Origin: [Pasteurella] mairii
Lineage (GTDB): Bacteria; Pseudomonadota; Gammaproteobacteria; Enterobacterales; Pasteurellaceae
Length of the DNA stretch: 64,000 bases
Reading direction: 5' to 3'
NCBI GenBank assembly: GCA_900454475.1
Contig: UGSS01000002.1
Span: 1,011,605-1,075,604, forward strand
Each line of letters opens with the position of its first letter. Position 1 is the stretch's first letter. This document shows positions 1 through 6,121 of the stretch, in pieces. The notes under the pieces are model-generated. The model was given only the letters and a program-made list of their open reading frames with translations, made no database searches and was not told where the DNA came from. Made by a program: the position numbers and the translations under genes.

Positions 1-2
1 AA

Positions 3-578
3 TTTACCGCTTGCGCAATTTTAATGATTTTATGCGTAACAGGCTATAAAGTGTACGATCGCTTCATTCAAAGTAAAGAACAGAAGAATGAAAAAGATGT
101 GATTAATGAAGCATTGAGCATTCAATCAAATGCAATGAATGCTCTTGCTGAAAAATTAATAAATCGTACTGAAGAATTAGCCGAAGAACACTTAAAAACC
201 TACGAAAACCCGAATGAAATCACCATTAAAACAGCATCTAATATGACTGTACTAAGCGAAAACGATATTCAAGAAATCAACAGAAGAAGCCGACGAAAAT
301 TAAAAAATCAGGATGATATTAAAGAGCTCGAAATTGACGCCATAAAAAAATCATCTTGGGATAAATTAACCGTTACCTGCCACCTAGTCGGACAAGATTA
401 TACCTTCCCATTATATGTGGATTTATCCTTTATTGAACAAGAAGAACGGATTTTGCTTTTTGAAGCCTTTCGAGATAATAAAACTGTCTTTGTTCTTGCT
501 GACTACAAAAGCTATCAAAACAAAATTGAAAAAGCCAATGCGTCATCAATAATGGCTGAATTACCTAATCAAGAATAA
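3..578 (+). CDS. Partial membrane-anchored protein of unknown function
   Basis: The reading frame is open from the window edge, so the N-terminus is missing; an in-frame ATG at 24 lies inside a hydrophobic segment and is unlikely to be the true start. What is visible is one transmembrane segment, a basic and glutamine-rich stretch, a probably helical region, then a C-terminal globular domain. The layout (membrane segment in the middle, helical linker, C-terminal domain) resembles the 341-residue protein at 6122-7147 without clear sequence identity. It is followed at once by a terminator. I do not recognise the family. Confidence 0.7.
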   Translation, partial: FTACAILMILCVTGYKVYDRFIQSKEQKNEKDVINEALSIQSNAMNALAEKLINRTEELAEEHLKTYENPNEITIKTASNMTVLSENDIQEINRRSRRKLKNQDDIKELEIDAIKKSSWDKLTVTCHLVGQDYTFPLYVDLSFIEQEERILLFEAFRDNKTVFVLADYKSYQNKIEKANASSIMAELPNQE

Positions 579-583
579 ACCCA

Positions 584-608
584 AACCGCCCTCGTGGCGG
601 TTTTTCTC
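584..608 (+). terminator. Intrinsic terminator after the partial membrane protein gene
   Basis: AACCGCC and GGCGGTT arms with a short CTCGT loop are followed by a run of T. It separates the upstream gene from the brnTA promoter. Confidence 0.8.
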
Positions 609-667
609 ATTTCTCATTATTTAGCTGAAATAAGCCGCTTTAGATCAAATTGTAGTAACAAAATAAA

Positions 668-696
668 TTGACTGACAAGTTAATTGTAATTACAAT
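668..696 (+). promoter_or_regulatory. brnTA promoter with overlapping palindromic operator
   Basis: TTGACT at 668-673 and TACAAT at 691-696 are separated by 17 bp. A perfect 12-bp palindrome, TTGTAATTACAA at 684-695, overlaps the -10 box. BrnTA modules are autorepressed by the antitoxin BrnA, so this palindrome is the likely operator (inference). Confidence 0.65.
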
Positions 697-725
697 ATAA
701 CAAACTTAATTACATTACTCGCATC

Positions 726-1004
726 ATGAAAATTACTTATGACCCAAACAAGAACCAAAAGAATATAGAAGAACGGGGCTTGTCATTTGATGAGGTGCAA
801 TCTTTTCATTGGTCAACGGCAATTATTGCGCCTGATTTGCGCAAGATATATCCGGAACCAAGATATTTAGCAGCCGGCTTTGTCGGATTAACTGAACGCC
901 TGCATATCCTTATATTTACACCAACAATTGACGGAATCAGAGTAATCAGCTTTCGTAAAGCGAATAAAAGAGAGGTAAAACGTTATGAAGCACGCACCTT
1001 ATAA
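726..1004 (+). CDS. brnT: BrnT-family toxin (type II toxin-antitoxin)
   Basis: A 92-residue protein with the BrnT pattern: an N-terminal YDPNKNQKN segment, the ERGLSFDEV segment, the central beta strands with R..L..G....R.L.I..., and the C-terminal ISFRKANKREVKRYE motif. BrnT is a ribonuclease of RelE-like fold that blocks translation by cutting RNA and is neutralised by BrnA. The gene overlaps brnA by 20 bases, with the toxin first, as is usual for this family. The two genes share one promoter with a palindromic operator. The recognition rests on family motifs read by eye. Confidence 0.9.
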   Translation: MKITYDPNKNQKNIEERGLSFDEVQSFHWSTAIIAPDLRKIYPEPRYLAAGFVGLTERLHILIFTPTIDGIRVISFRKANKREVKRYEARTL

Positions 1005-1305
1005 TCCAGCGATTAAGAATGACGATGAAGTCAGAGAATTAACCGATGCGGACTTTGCAAGAATGAAACCGCTTGCCGAAGTTATGCCACCGGAATTTAC
1101 AAACATGGTGCTTACTCACCAAGCGGAAATGGAAGCGCAAGGAAAAATCCAATCACGTAAGCGTGGTAAACAAAAAGCGCCGACGAAACAATCTATCACC
1201 ATTCGCCTTTCACCTGAGGTCATTGCTGCATTCAAAGCAACTGGACAAGGCTGGCAATCGCGTATTAATGACGCATTGCTGCAATATGTTCACACTTCAA
1301 TGTAA
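985..1305 (+). CDS. brnA: BrnA-family antitoxin
   Basis: A 106-residue protein whose C-terminal part (KQSITIRLSPEVIAAFKATG, then GWQSRINDALLQYV) is the ribbon-helix-helix DNA-binding domain typical of BrnA. The N-terminal half, with a DFARMKPLAEVMP segment, would wrap the toxin. BrnA neutralises BrnT and represses the operon. The start at 985 overlaps the end of brnT, with GAGG at about 973 as ribosome binding site, which implies translational coupling. A terminator follows directly. Its function on this element is probably stabilisation of the integrated DNA (inference). Confidence 0.9.
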   Translation: MKHAPYNPAIKNDDEVRELTDADFARMKPLAEVMPPEFTNMVLTHQAEMEAQGKIQSRKRGKQKAPTKQSITIRLSPEVIAAFKATGQGWQSRINDALLQYVHTSM

Positions 1306-1314
1306 TTTTTAGCT

Positions 1315-1338
1315 AAGCCCCGCACAAGGGGCGTTTCT
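1315..1338 (+). terminator. Intrinsic terminator after brnA
   Basis: GCCCC and GGGGC arms around GCACAA are followed by GTTTCTTT, directly downstream of the brnA stop codon. Confidence 0.7.
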
Positions 1339-1486
1339 TTATCCAAAACCTCTCAAAAACTGACCGCACTTTCTATCAACCCACCCTCATTGTTCAAAAA
1401 ACAAGCAATCAAACAAAAATCTTTAAATTTTATTTCTTTTAAAATCAATAAAATAACTTAAAGTACATAATAAAAATAAAAATATT

Positions 1487-1528
1487 GTACCTTTAGTTCT
1501 TTACATTGATGTACTTTTAGTTCATAAT
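1487..1528 (+). promoter_or_regulatory. Promoter with two direct repeats (candidate operator)
   Basis: TTTACA at 1500-1505 and CATAAT at 1523-1528 are 17 bp apart. The 13-mer GTACYTTTAGTTC occurs at 1487-1499 and again at 1511-1523, 24 bp apart, one copy filling the promoter spacer. A third partial copy, AGTACATAAT, lies further upstream. The arrangement suggests a repressor bound to direct repeats; the repressor is not identified. Confidence 0.5.
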
Positions 1529-1564
1529 AAACCCATCAAAACAAGATACCCAAAGGAAACCAAA

Positions 1565-1819
1565 ATGAACGCACTTTACAACCAAATCGAAACCGCATTA
1601 ACCGCACAAGGCTGGGCAAATGGCTTATTAAAAACAACGAATGGCACCTTCACCATGAAACAAGAAGGACAAGATGGCTGCTTAATTACCATCAGATTTT
1701 GCAAAGGCGAATTTAACGCAAGCCAAATGAAAGCAGTCGGCAGTGTAAACCTTTACCGCAATCAAAATGTAGAAAGCCTTCTAGAAGACATTAAAGAAAT
1801 GACATCAACCAACGACTGA
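1565..1819 (+). CDS. Small protein of unknown function
   Basis: An 84-residue protein preceded by AAAGGAAACCAAA as ribosome binding site and by its own promoter carrying direct repeats. It has no signal peptide or membrane segment. The central part alternates short beta-type strands (TFTMKQ, CLITIRFCKG) and the C-terminus is acidic and helical. I do not recognise a family. The good ribosome binding site, separate promoter and downstream terminator argue that it is a real gene with independent control inside the element. Confidence 0.7.
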   Translation: MNALYNQIETALTAQGWANGLLKTTNGTFTMKQEGQDGCLITIRFCKGEFNASQMKAVGSVNLYRNQNVESLLEDIKEMTSTND

Positions 1820-2315
1820 AAACAATACAAACATTTATAGAATTTTTACCAAAGCCCTTAACCCAAGGGCTTGAATAAAGGTTCTAAACCGCCCGAAAGG
1901 GATTGCTCTTTAACAATGTGAGAAAACATATTATCGCCTGATGGTGAAAGCGAGTTCGAGTAGAGATACGAGAGGAAGCCCATAAAACCCCCACTTGCTC
2001 ATAGCGGTATGCCCTTTACTTAGGGAAAACAGACTTACCCCGATGATGTGTTTAGGCGAAAACTGGGCGCGCATAATAAGGCGCAAGGGAGTAACCGAAA
2101 AATTCAGCAAACGCAGCTCAACGCGTGACACTTGGAGAGACAAGACTTTCACTAAACCGCACTTAGCGCTTTATCCTTATGTTAAATGGCTGTTGAGAAC
2201 GCCTCATGTTAAGTGCGGTTTATTGAGAGAAAAAGAACGCAAGTTCTTGTGTGACTTGCTTGAACAGCGTTTAGTGTGTTTTGAATTAGCAAAAAATAAA
2301 ACTAAAGAGGTTAAA
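1820..2315 (+). other. Long non-coding stretch, candidate structured leader RNA
   Basis: Some 500 bases without a convincing gene. It begins with a terminator hairpin (AAGCCCTT/AAGGGCTT, about 1852-1872). From about 1903 a block rich in short complementary segments runs to the ribosome binding site at 2305. Reading frames that cross it lack a good start and their translation looks random. A perfect 12-bp inverted repeat of the uptake sequence closes a hairpin at 2154-2221. The last 30 bases before the gene at 2316 resemble those before the gene at 2904 (GTGTTTTGAATT plus GCAAAAA), so the two genes share a duplicated leader end. Confidence 0.4.
2154..2221. repeat. Inverted pair of DNA uptake sequences
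   Basis: AAACCGCACTTA at 2154-2165 is exactly complementary to TAAGTGCGGTTT at 2210-2221, both holding the Haemophilus-type uptake core. The loop of 44 bases is longer than in the uptake-sequence terminators elsewhere in the window, and no T run follows. Confidence 0.8.
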
Positions 2316-2780
2316 ATGGAATATGTAACGATTTCTAAATCTGAATATGATTACTTGGTTACACAAGCCAAGCGGATAAAATTCATTAATCATTACAGAC
2401 CAACCATAGTGAGAGATGTTGATACAGGAGAATATTCAATCTCTGTAGATACTATGGGAATTATTGATACCTTACGATATAGCGAGGATCTTGAGTGCAT
2501 TGATCGTGCAATTGAAGATATGCGAGGAATGCAGAAAGTATTTTGGGTTTTGGAAGAAACTGAAATTTATGCCGGGCGCACCATTGAAGAAATTCTTCAT
2601 AAGTTTTATCCCAAAGAAGAAAAGGAAATTTTAAGTGATAATCTTTATGGAACGGTTGATTTAAACCAAAAATACGCCATCAAGGAAGATATAGGCTCTA
2701 TTGCAATAGAAAAGCGCATTAAAGAACTACTTGATGAAATGGTAGTGTTCCCTGACTTAGTATTAAGCTCGTATTCATAA
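2316..2780 (+). CDS. Hypothetical protein of the element
   Basis: A 154-residue acidic protein. The ATG at 2316 was chosen because AAAGAGG lies 7 bases before it; the frame stays open further upstream but that part shows no start signal and unlikely composition. There is no membrane segment or signal peptide. The N-terminus (VTISKSEYDYLVTQAKRIKF) looks like a short helical domain, and the C-terminus is helical and charged. I do not recognise the family. The short leader before it is shared with the next gene, at 2904. Confidence 0.65.
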   Translation: MEYVTISKSEYDYLVTQAKRIKFINHYRPTIVRDVDTGEYSISVDTMGIIDTLRYSEDLECIDRAIEDMRGMQKVFWVLEETEIYAGRTIEEILHKFYPKEEKEILSDNLYGTVDLNQKYAIKEDIGSIAIEKRIKELLDEMVVFPDLVLSSYS

Positions 2781-2903
2781 CATCAACTTGCCTTTCGTTA
2801 TTTGGTTTGGCATAAATCAACTAAATACGACACCTATGTAGTCAATAACATGGGATTGCTTGAAAGTGTTAAGTGTGTTTTGAATTGGCAAAAAGGAGAG
2901 ATG

Positions 2904-3128
2904 ATGGAAACGAATAGTTATGAAATGATAAGGCAAATTATCGTGAATGATCAGCGTGGTAAACCAAAGAATTTAAAGGTAGTTGTAACTGAAAATAGCC
3001 TATCTGATGAAGAAAAAAACTACATTAGACAGGCTGTACTTGATAATGCATTAAAGCAAACTAACCTTTCGCCTACTGAATTAGTCAAAGAATTGATCGA
3101 AGCGATTAAGATAATTAATCAAGCGTAG
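2904..3128 (+). CDS. Small hypothetical protein
   Basis: A 74-residue protein, start at ATG 2904 behind AAAGGAGAG. Sequence features are a short strand-rich middle (GKPKNLKVVVTENSLS) and a helical C-terminus that ends LVKELIEAIKIINQ. The bases before its ribosome binding site repeat those before the gene at 2316, which suggests a tandem duplication of the control region rather than of the gene. It overlaps the end of the convergent gene at 3115 by 14 bases. No family recognised. Confidence 0.6.
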   Translation: METNSYEMIRQIIVNDQRGKPKNLKVVVTENSLSDEEKNYIRQAVLDNALKQTNLSPTELVKELIEAIKIINQA

Positions 3129-3312
3129 GGGCATGACGAAACTCTGACAAGTTTTCTTCAAAGTGTTTAGATAAAGCCACAATAAAATCGTTTAATTGTT
3201 TTGCTTTATTTTCAGCTGTAGAACGATTGTCATTGAAAATTGTTGCTGGTGAATGCTCAATAATTTTATTAGCAAATTCAATAGCTAGTTTTTGTGACAT
3301 TGTTTTGTTCAT
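3115..3312 (-). CDS. Small hypothetical protein, minus strand
   Basis: A 65-residue protein starting MNKTMSQKLAIEFANKI, chosen because AAGGA lies 8 bases before that ATG. It is predicted all-helical, with an ASP/ASN-rich turn in the middle (FNDNRSTAENKAKQLNDF). It lies downstream of the 51-residue ORF at 3357-3512 on the same strand and is probably cotranscribed with it. It converges on the gene ending at 3128. Family not recognised. Confidence 0.55.
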   Translation of the reverse strand: MNKTMSQKLAIEFANKIIEHSPATIFNDNRSTAENKAKQLNDFIVALSKHFEENLSEFRHAPTLD

Positions 3313-3356
3313 AATAAAATCCTTATTTTGTTGTGAGAGAGACTTGATTATATTCC

Positions 3357-3512
3357 TTAGCGTTGTGAGAGACAATAAGGAGCTTGAGCCTTACAAGCAT
3401 AAAGAAAGGCATTAAGACCGCATTTTACGAAGAGTAGCAGTAAGCGCGCACCAAAACTAACGTTAGACAAAGTGCGGTTTAGAATAATTTTGCTACTACC
3501 TGTACTTGACAT
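3357..3512 (-). CDS. Short ORF, possible Ash/Icd-like phage protein
   Basis: A 51-residue frame starting MSSTGSSKII behind AAAGGAG at ideal spacing. It contains the segment LLLLFVKCGLNAFLYACKAQ, of the kind seen in small phage proteins annotated as Ash-like or Icd-like, which are often targets of C4-type control. Two uptake sequences lie inside the coding frame. The hairpin at 3524-3540 sits just upstream of the ribosome binding site on this strand. The assignment to a family is from memory of the pattern and is weak; expression seems likely from the ribosome binding site. Confidence 0.4.
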   Translation of the reverse strand: MSSTGSSKIILNRTLSNVSFGARLLLLFVKCGLNAFLYACKAQAPYCLSQR

Positions 3513-3523
3513 AGTACTCCTTT

Positions 3524-3546
3524 GCCCTCCTTGTGGGGGCTTTTTT
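3524..3546 (+). terminator. Hairpin with T run on the plus strand
   Basis: GCCCTC and GGGGGC arms followed by TTTTTT. On the plus strand it would stop transcription coming from the 2316-3128 genes. On the minus strand the same hairpin lies directly before the Shine-Dalgarno of the 51-codon ORF. Confidence 0.55.
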
Positions 3547-3662
3547 ACCCAAATTAAGCTAAACCCAAAAAAAAGAAAAAGACCAATTTGTCGCCGCCTT
3601 AATTGCGTTTTCCGTAGCAAGCCATAAATTGTTACAACAAAAATGAAACGATAAAAAGGGCA

Positions 3663-3851
3663 TTACGCCCCCTTGACTTGTTCGCCAAACTGTTCAACCA
3701 GCAGTACAATGAATTGAGCCTGTGAAAGCCCTTTTTCTTGAGCTAATCGCTCAATTTCGGCAATCGTGGTTAACGGTAATTTTAAGGCTTTGTTTTTATA
3801 GCCTCGTTTTAAATCGCTTTTAGCGACAATTTCAGATCTTGACAATGCCAT
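3663..3851 (-). CDS. Small ribbon-helix-helix-like protein, copy 1 of 3
   Basis: A 62-residue protein, MALSRSEIVAKSD at the N-terminus, then a strand KNKALKLPLTTIAEIERLA, a helix and GLSQAQFIVLLVEQF. The pattern of a short basic strand ending in LP, helix, turn G-(L/I)-(S/P)-Q-x-Q, second helix is that of ribbon-helix-helix DNA-binding proteins. Paralogues lie at 11421-11609 and 13206-13409. Each stands directly downstream, on the same strand, of a 19-codon Ibs-like ORF, and a sigma70 promoter pointing the other way overlaps or lies close to its start. It may be a regulator of the unit or an independent antitoxin-like protein; DNA binding is inferred. Confidence 0.75.
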   Translation of the reverse strand: MALSRSEIVAKSDLKRGYKNKALKLPLTTIAEIERLAQEKGLSQAQFIVLLVEQFGEQVKGA

Positions 3852-3867
3852 AGTAAATCCTTAACAT
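3839..3867 (+). promoter_or_regulatory. Promoter of Sib-like antisense RNA, copy 1
   Basis: TTGACA at 3839-3844 and TAACAT at 3862-3867, 17 bp apart. The promoter overlaps the start codon of the small ribbon-helix-helix-like gene on the other strand and points into the Ibs-like ORF. Confidence 0.6.
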
Positions 3868-3910
3868 TCTAGGCGAAGAGTTGGGGAGCGGTTACTCCCC
3901 AACAAGTTAT

Positions 3911-3970
3911 CTAATACGCAGGCATTGCCCAAAGTAACAACAAGATAACTAGGATAATGTATTTAAACAT
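3911..3970 (-). CDS. Ibs-like 19-residue hydrophobic peptide, copy 1
   Basis: The ORF reads MFKYIILVILLLLWAMPAY: a basic residue near the N-terminus, one hydrophobic helix, and the C-terminal PAY. This is the size and pattern of the Ibs toxins of E. coli (for example IbsC, MMRLVIILIVLLLISFSAY from memory), which insert in the inner membrane and are held off by Sib antisense RNA. AGAGGATAATCAAG precedes the ATG. The message would start at the promoter 4052-4080 and open with a hairpin CTTGCTTTCAG/CTGAAAGCGAG. Two paralogues at 11676-11735 and 13521-13580 support that it is translated. Confidence 0.7.
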   Translation of the reverse strand: MFKYIILVILLLLWAMPAY

Positions 3971-4051
3971 CTTGATTATCCTCTTCTAACGTGGAGAGTA
4001 AGCTCCACACTCGCTTTCAGTCCTATTGTTTGGTCGCAATCTCTGAAAGCA

Positions 4052-4080
4052 AGTATATTTTAAGTTAGCTAGCTAATAAA
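4052..4080 (-). promoter_or_regulatory. Promoter of Ibs-like unit, copy 1
   Basis: On the minus strand TTTATT and TATACT are 17 bp apart; the -35 box is weak. The predicted message starts with an 11-bp hairpin and leads into the Ibs-like ORF and then the 62-residue protein gene. Confidence 0.45.
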
Positions 4081-4099
4081 ATCAAGAAGTATTTTACTA

Positions 4100-4126
4100 A
4101 GCCTACAATTTTTTGTGGGCTTTTTT
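4100..4126 (+). terminator. Intrinsic terminator directly before cassette A
   Basis: AGCCTACA and TGTGGGCT form an 8-bp stem followed by six T. The TTGACA box of the next promoter begins 3 bases later. The same terminator recurs at 11851-11877. Confidence 0.8.
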
Positions 4127-4128
4127 AT

Positions 4129-4193
4129 TTGACAACCACCGCCCTTTCGGATTAAGATGACCACATCCTAAGTCGCTTCAAGCGGCTTTTTTT
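4129..4193 (+). promoter_or_regulatory. Promoter-terminator cassette A (short type)
   Basis: TTGACA 4129-4134, 18-bp spacer, TAAGAT 4153-4158, then the hairpin AGTCGCTTCAAGCGGCT (4171-4187; 7-bp stem, 3-base loop) and seven T. A transcript would be stopped after about 30 bases unless the terminator is passed. GGAGGTGG and the ATG at 4216 follow. The cassette is almost identical to D (7149), F (11880) and G (13728). Confidence 0.85.
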
Positions 4194-4215
4194 GTATCTA
4201 AAATTTGGAGGTGGT

Positions 4216-5013
4216 ATGACAGAACCCTTTACAGTGATTGATGAAAATATGAAATTACAAATCCATTTAAAAAACGATCAACCCGTTCAGTTATCAAAAC
4301 TCTGTGAAAGCCTAGATGGCATCTCTCGAGAATACTCACATTTTGTTAATCTTTCTAGCGAAGATCTAAATTTAGAACCTTGCGACGACAATATCTATGT
4401 TACACAAATCACAAAGGGAAGTATCATTGTCGAATTAGGAACACTGGTTGCTTTAACTTATCCAATTATTGAACATAGTAACGTCATCTTTGAATTTGGT
4501 GAGCGACTAGCCAAAATATTTGATTGGTTAATGGGTAATGGCGAACCACCAGAGAAAATAACCACCAATCAACTACGCCGCCTACACAACGCGTTAGAAC
4601 CAACCGCTTTCGACCCTAAAGGAAGCATTTCTATTGGCTCAATTAACATTAACGGTGATGTTCATATCCATTTTGAAGCAGATAGCGCTAAATGTAACGC
4701 CTTACAAAACCGAATTAACAAAGAAATCGCCAAAATGAAAGATCCGATCATCGGTTTTCAAAATGGATGTGCAATGATTTGGTCTCAAACTGCGACTAAC
4801 CGCCACGTTGATAAAGGAATTATTGAAGCCTTTACCAGCAAACCAGTAAAAGTTACCTTTGATAATGACACACTCAAAGAAACAATGGTTATGCGTGAAC
4901 ACCCTTATAAAAAAATCTTCATTGTTGATGTGATGGTAAATAGCATTGAAGATCAAATTGTTTCCTATCACATTCAACGCTTAATTGACATTTTAGATAA
5001 AGATGAAATCTAA
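4216..5013 (+). CDS. Cassette-driven protein of unknown function
   Basis: A 265-residue protein, start at ATG 4216 behind GGAGGTGG. The N-terminal about 80 residues form a mixed domain ending in GSIIVELGTLVALTY, a hydrophobic stretch follows (ALTYPIIEHSNVIFEFGERLAKIFDWLM), then a linker with TTNQLRRLHNALEP and a strand pair SISIGSININGDVHIHF, and a C-terminal domain of about 100 residues. The order of elements recalls the proteins at 6122 and at the left edge, which also have a hydrophobic centre and a C-terminal mixed domain. No recognised family. It is one of several orphan genes each carrying its own copy of the promoter-terminator cassette. Confidence 0.75.
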   Translation: MTEPFTVIDENMKLQIHLKNDQPVQLSKLCESLDGISREYSHFVNLSSEDLNLEPCDDNIYVTQITKGSIIVELGTLVALTYPIIEHSNVIFEFGERLAKIFDWLMGNGEPPEKITTNQLRRLHNALEPTAFDPKGSISIGSININGDVHIHFEADSAKCNALQNRINKEIAKMKDPIIGFQNGCAMIWSQTATNRHVDKGIIEAFTSKPVKVTFDNDTLKETMVMREHPYKKIFIVDVMVNSIEDQIVSYHIQRLIDILDKDEI

Positions 5014-5014
5014 T

Positions 5015-5122
5015 TTGACAACCGCCCCCACTTCGGATTAAGATGACCACACTTTCAACAGAAAGTCGTTTAATTAAAAATTGGATAACAATTTATGGCT
5101 TACAGCAATGTAGGCTTTTTTT
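5015..5122 (+). promoter_or_regulatory. Promoter-terminator cassette B (long type)
   Basis: TTGACA 5015-5020, 18-bp spacer, TAAGAT 5039-5044, hairpin ACTTTC/GAAAGT at 5051-5066, an AT-rich insert, then the terminator GCTTACA-GCAA-TGTAGGC (5098-5115) with seven T. The terminator position shows that ATG 5095, upstream of it, is not the start of the gene; ATG 5140 is. Confidence 0.75.
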
Positions 5123-5139
5123 ATATGGGCAATGGAAAA

Positions 5140-5811
5140 ATGAAATCAATATATACGACGCAATTTGGGGAATTTCCACTACGATTTGTTCATAAAAATA
5201 ATGATGTCTATGTTTCAAAATCAGACCTTATCAAAATATTTTATGACTTCTTCCCCAATGATTACAAGGTATTTGTTGATAGAATTATTTCTGGCATTCC
5301 TGAAATTATCGGCGACAAAAATGATGTACGCTCAGGCATTCTTGGAAAAAGTGAAATTGGTCCAATCATACATTTTCACGCTGTAGGAAACTTCCTAGTA
5401 TCGTATAGAGAACTCATTGATGTTGATAGAGAAATAATAAGAGAAGCGGCTTTTAAAATTAGCACATTTACAGATTGGTATATTGCCATTTTATCTCAAG
5501 TCGATGAATATTTTGGCAGAACCATAGAGGATTTATTTATGTCAGTAAAACAACGCTTAGATCGCATAAATCCACCTTATCTTGTAGAAGTGATGTATGA
5601 CGTTGAAGACAACGTCCCCTCTTGGATTGGGACTTGCGATAAATTACGCCTTGTGACAGAGGGAAGAACTTACGAAGATCTGCAAGAACGCGTTTGGGAA
5701 ATTGTACCTGAAATGCACGAATTGCATGGATACGGTAAAGAAAGCGATAATATCCGAATTTCGTTTATCCAAACAGAAAGCTACAATGAACATCAGCGTT
5801 TGGAGATGTGA
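5140..5811 (+). CDS. HicB-like antitoxin fused to an antirepressor-like N-terminal region
   Basis: A 223-residue protein. Residues 1 to about 130 look like a BRO-N/antirepressor-type region (FPLRFVHKNNDVYVSKSDLIKIF near the N-terminus). The C-terminal about 80 residues (YLVEVMYDVEDNVPSWIGTC, then TEGRTYEDLQERVWEIVPEM) match the partly degraded RNase H-like fold of HicB/DUF1902 antitoxins. The start at 5140 is placed after the cassette terminator; an earlier ATG lies within the leader hairpin. The stop overlaps the region of the hicA start, so the two are coupled. HicB proteins normally neutralise HicA and bind the promoter; here a different N-terminal region replaces the usual helix-turn-helix or ribbon-helix-helix part. 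Confidence 0.65.
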   Translation: MKSIYTTQFGEFPLRFVHKNNDVYVSKSDLIKIFYDFFPNDYKVFVDRIISGIPEIIGDKNDVRSGILGKSEIGPIIHFHAVGNFLVSYRELIDVDREIIREAAFKISTFTDWYIAILSQVDEYFGRTIEDLFMSVKQRLDRINPPYLVEVMYDVEDNVPSWIGTCDKLRLVTEGRTYEDLQERVWEIVPEMHELHGYGKESDNIRISFIQTESYNEHQRLEM

Positions 5812-5813
5812 GA

Positions 5814-6011
5814 ATGGGCAGTGGCTACTACGACCAACTCATCAAGGTACTAAAACAACAAGGTTGCTACCGATATCGACAAGGAAAAGGCAGCCACGAA
5901 ATTTGGTTTAGCCCCTTAGTTAATGACACTTTCCCAGTGGCTTATACCATTAAAAACAGACATACCGCCAATGGAATTTTAAAACAAGCAGGCATTGAGT
6001 TTAAATTCTAA
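5814..6011 (+). CDS. hicA: HicA-like mRNA interferase toxin
   Basis: A 65-residue protein with the HicA/YcfA pattern: MGSGYYDQLIKVLKQQG, then YRQGKGSHEIW with the catalytic histidine in the GSH motif, and the C-terminal NRHTANGILKQAGI. HicA has a double-stranded-RNA-binding-like fold and cuts mRNA. ATG 5814 was preferred over GTG 5808 because of the spacing from GGAG at 5802. The order is antitoxin first, then toxin, with a 2-base gap between the stop of the fused antitoxin gene and this ATG. A new cassette promoter begins 3 bases after its stop. Confidence 0.85.
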   Translation: MGSGYYDQLIKVLKQQGCYRYRQGKGSHEIWFSPLVNDTFPVAYTIKNRHTANGILKQAGIEFKF

Positions 6012-6013
6012 TT

Positions 6014-6098
6014 TGACAACCACCGCCCTTTCGGATTAAGATGACCGCACTTTCAACAGAAAGTCGGGAATATAGTCGCACGTTAGCGGCTTTTTTTG
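6014..6098 (+). promoter_or_regulatory. Promoter-terminator cassette C (long type)
   Basis: TTGACA 6014-6019, 18-bp spacer, TAAGAT 6038-6043, hairpin ACTTTC/GAAAGT at 6050-6065, then the terminator AGTCGC-ACGTTA-GCGGCT (6075-6092) with seven T. An uptake sequence core (ACCGCACTT) lies at the transcription start region. TAAGGAAT precedes the ATG at 6122. Confidence 0.85.
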
Positions 6099-6121
6099 TA
6101 TCTACAATTTAAGGAATATCT

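Larger units (their letters stand above)
3874..4126 (+). ncRNA. Candidate Sib-like antisense RNA, copy 1
   Basis: Predicted transcript from the promoter at 3839-3867. It opens with a 9-bp hairpin, GTTGGGGAG/CTCCCCAAC (3880-3903), then covers the complete complement of the Ibs-like ORF and its ribosome binding site. A second hairpin, GTGGAG/CTCCAC, lies at 3991-4008 without a T run; a full terminator (AGCCTACA/TGTGGGCT plus T6) lies at 4100-4126. The real 3' end could be at either. E. coli Sib RNAs are antisense over ibs genes in the same way. The RNA is inferred, not shown. Confidence 0.5.

Noticed and set aside
1073-1312. 79-codon frame inside brnA
   Set aside because: It overlaps a well-recognised antitoxin gene in another frame and has no ribosome binding site.
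1995-2315. N-terminal extension of the 2316 gene to 261 residues
   Set aside because: The frame is open but has no ribosome binding site at its start, and the translation of this part looks like a read-through of a structured region; ATG 2316 has AAAGAGG at good spacing.
5095-5139. ATG 5095 as start of the HicB-like fusion gene
   Set aside because: It lies before the terminator hairpin of cassette B; the first 15 codons are the hairpin and T run read as protein. ATG 5140 follows the terminator as in the other cassettes.
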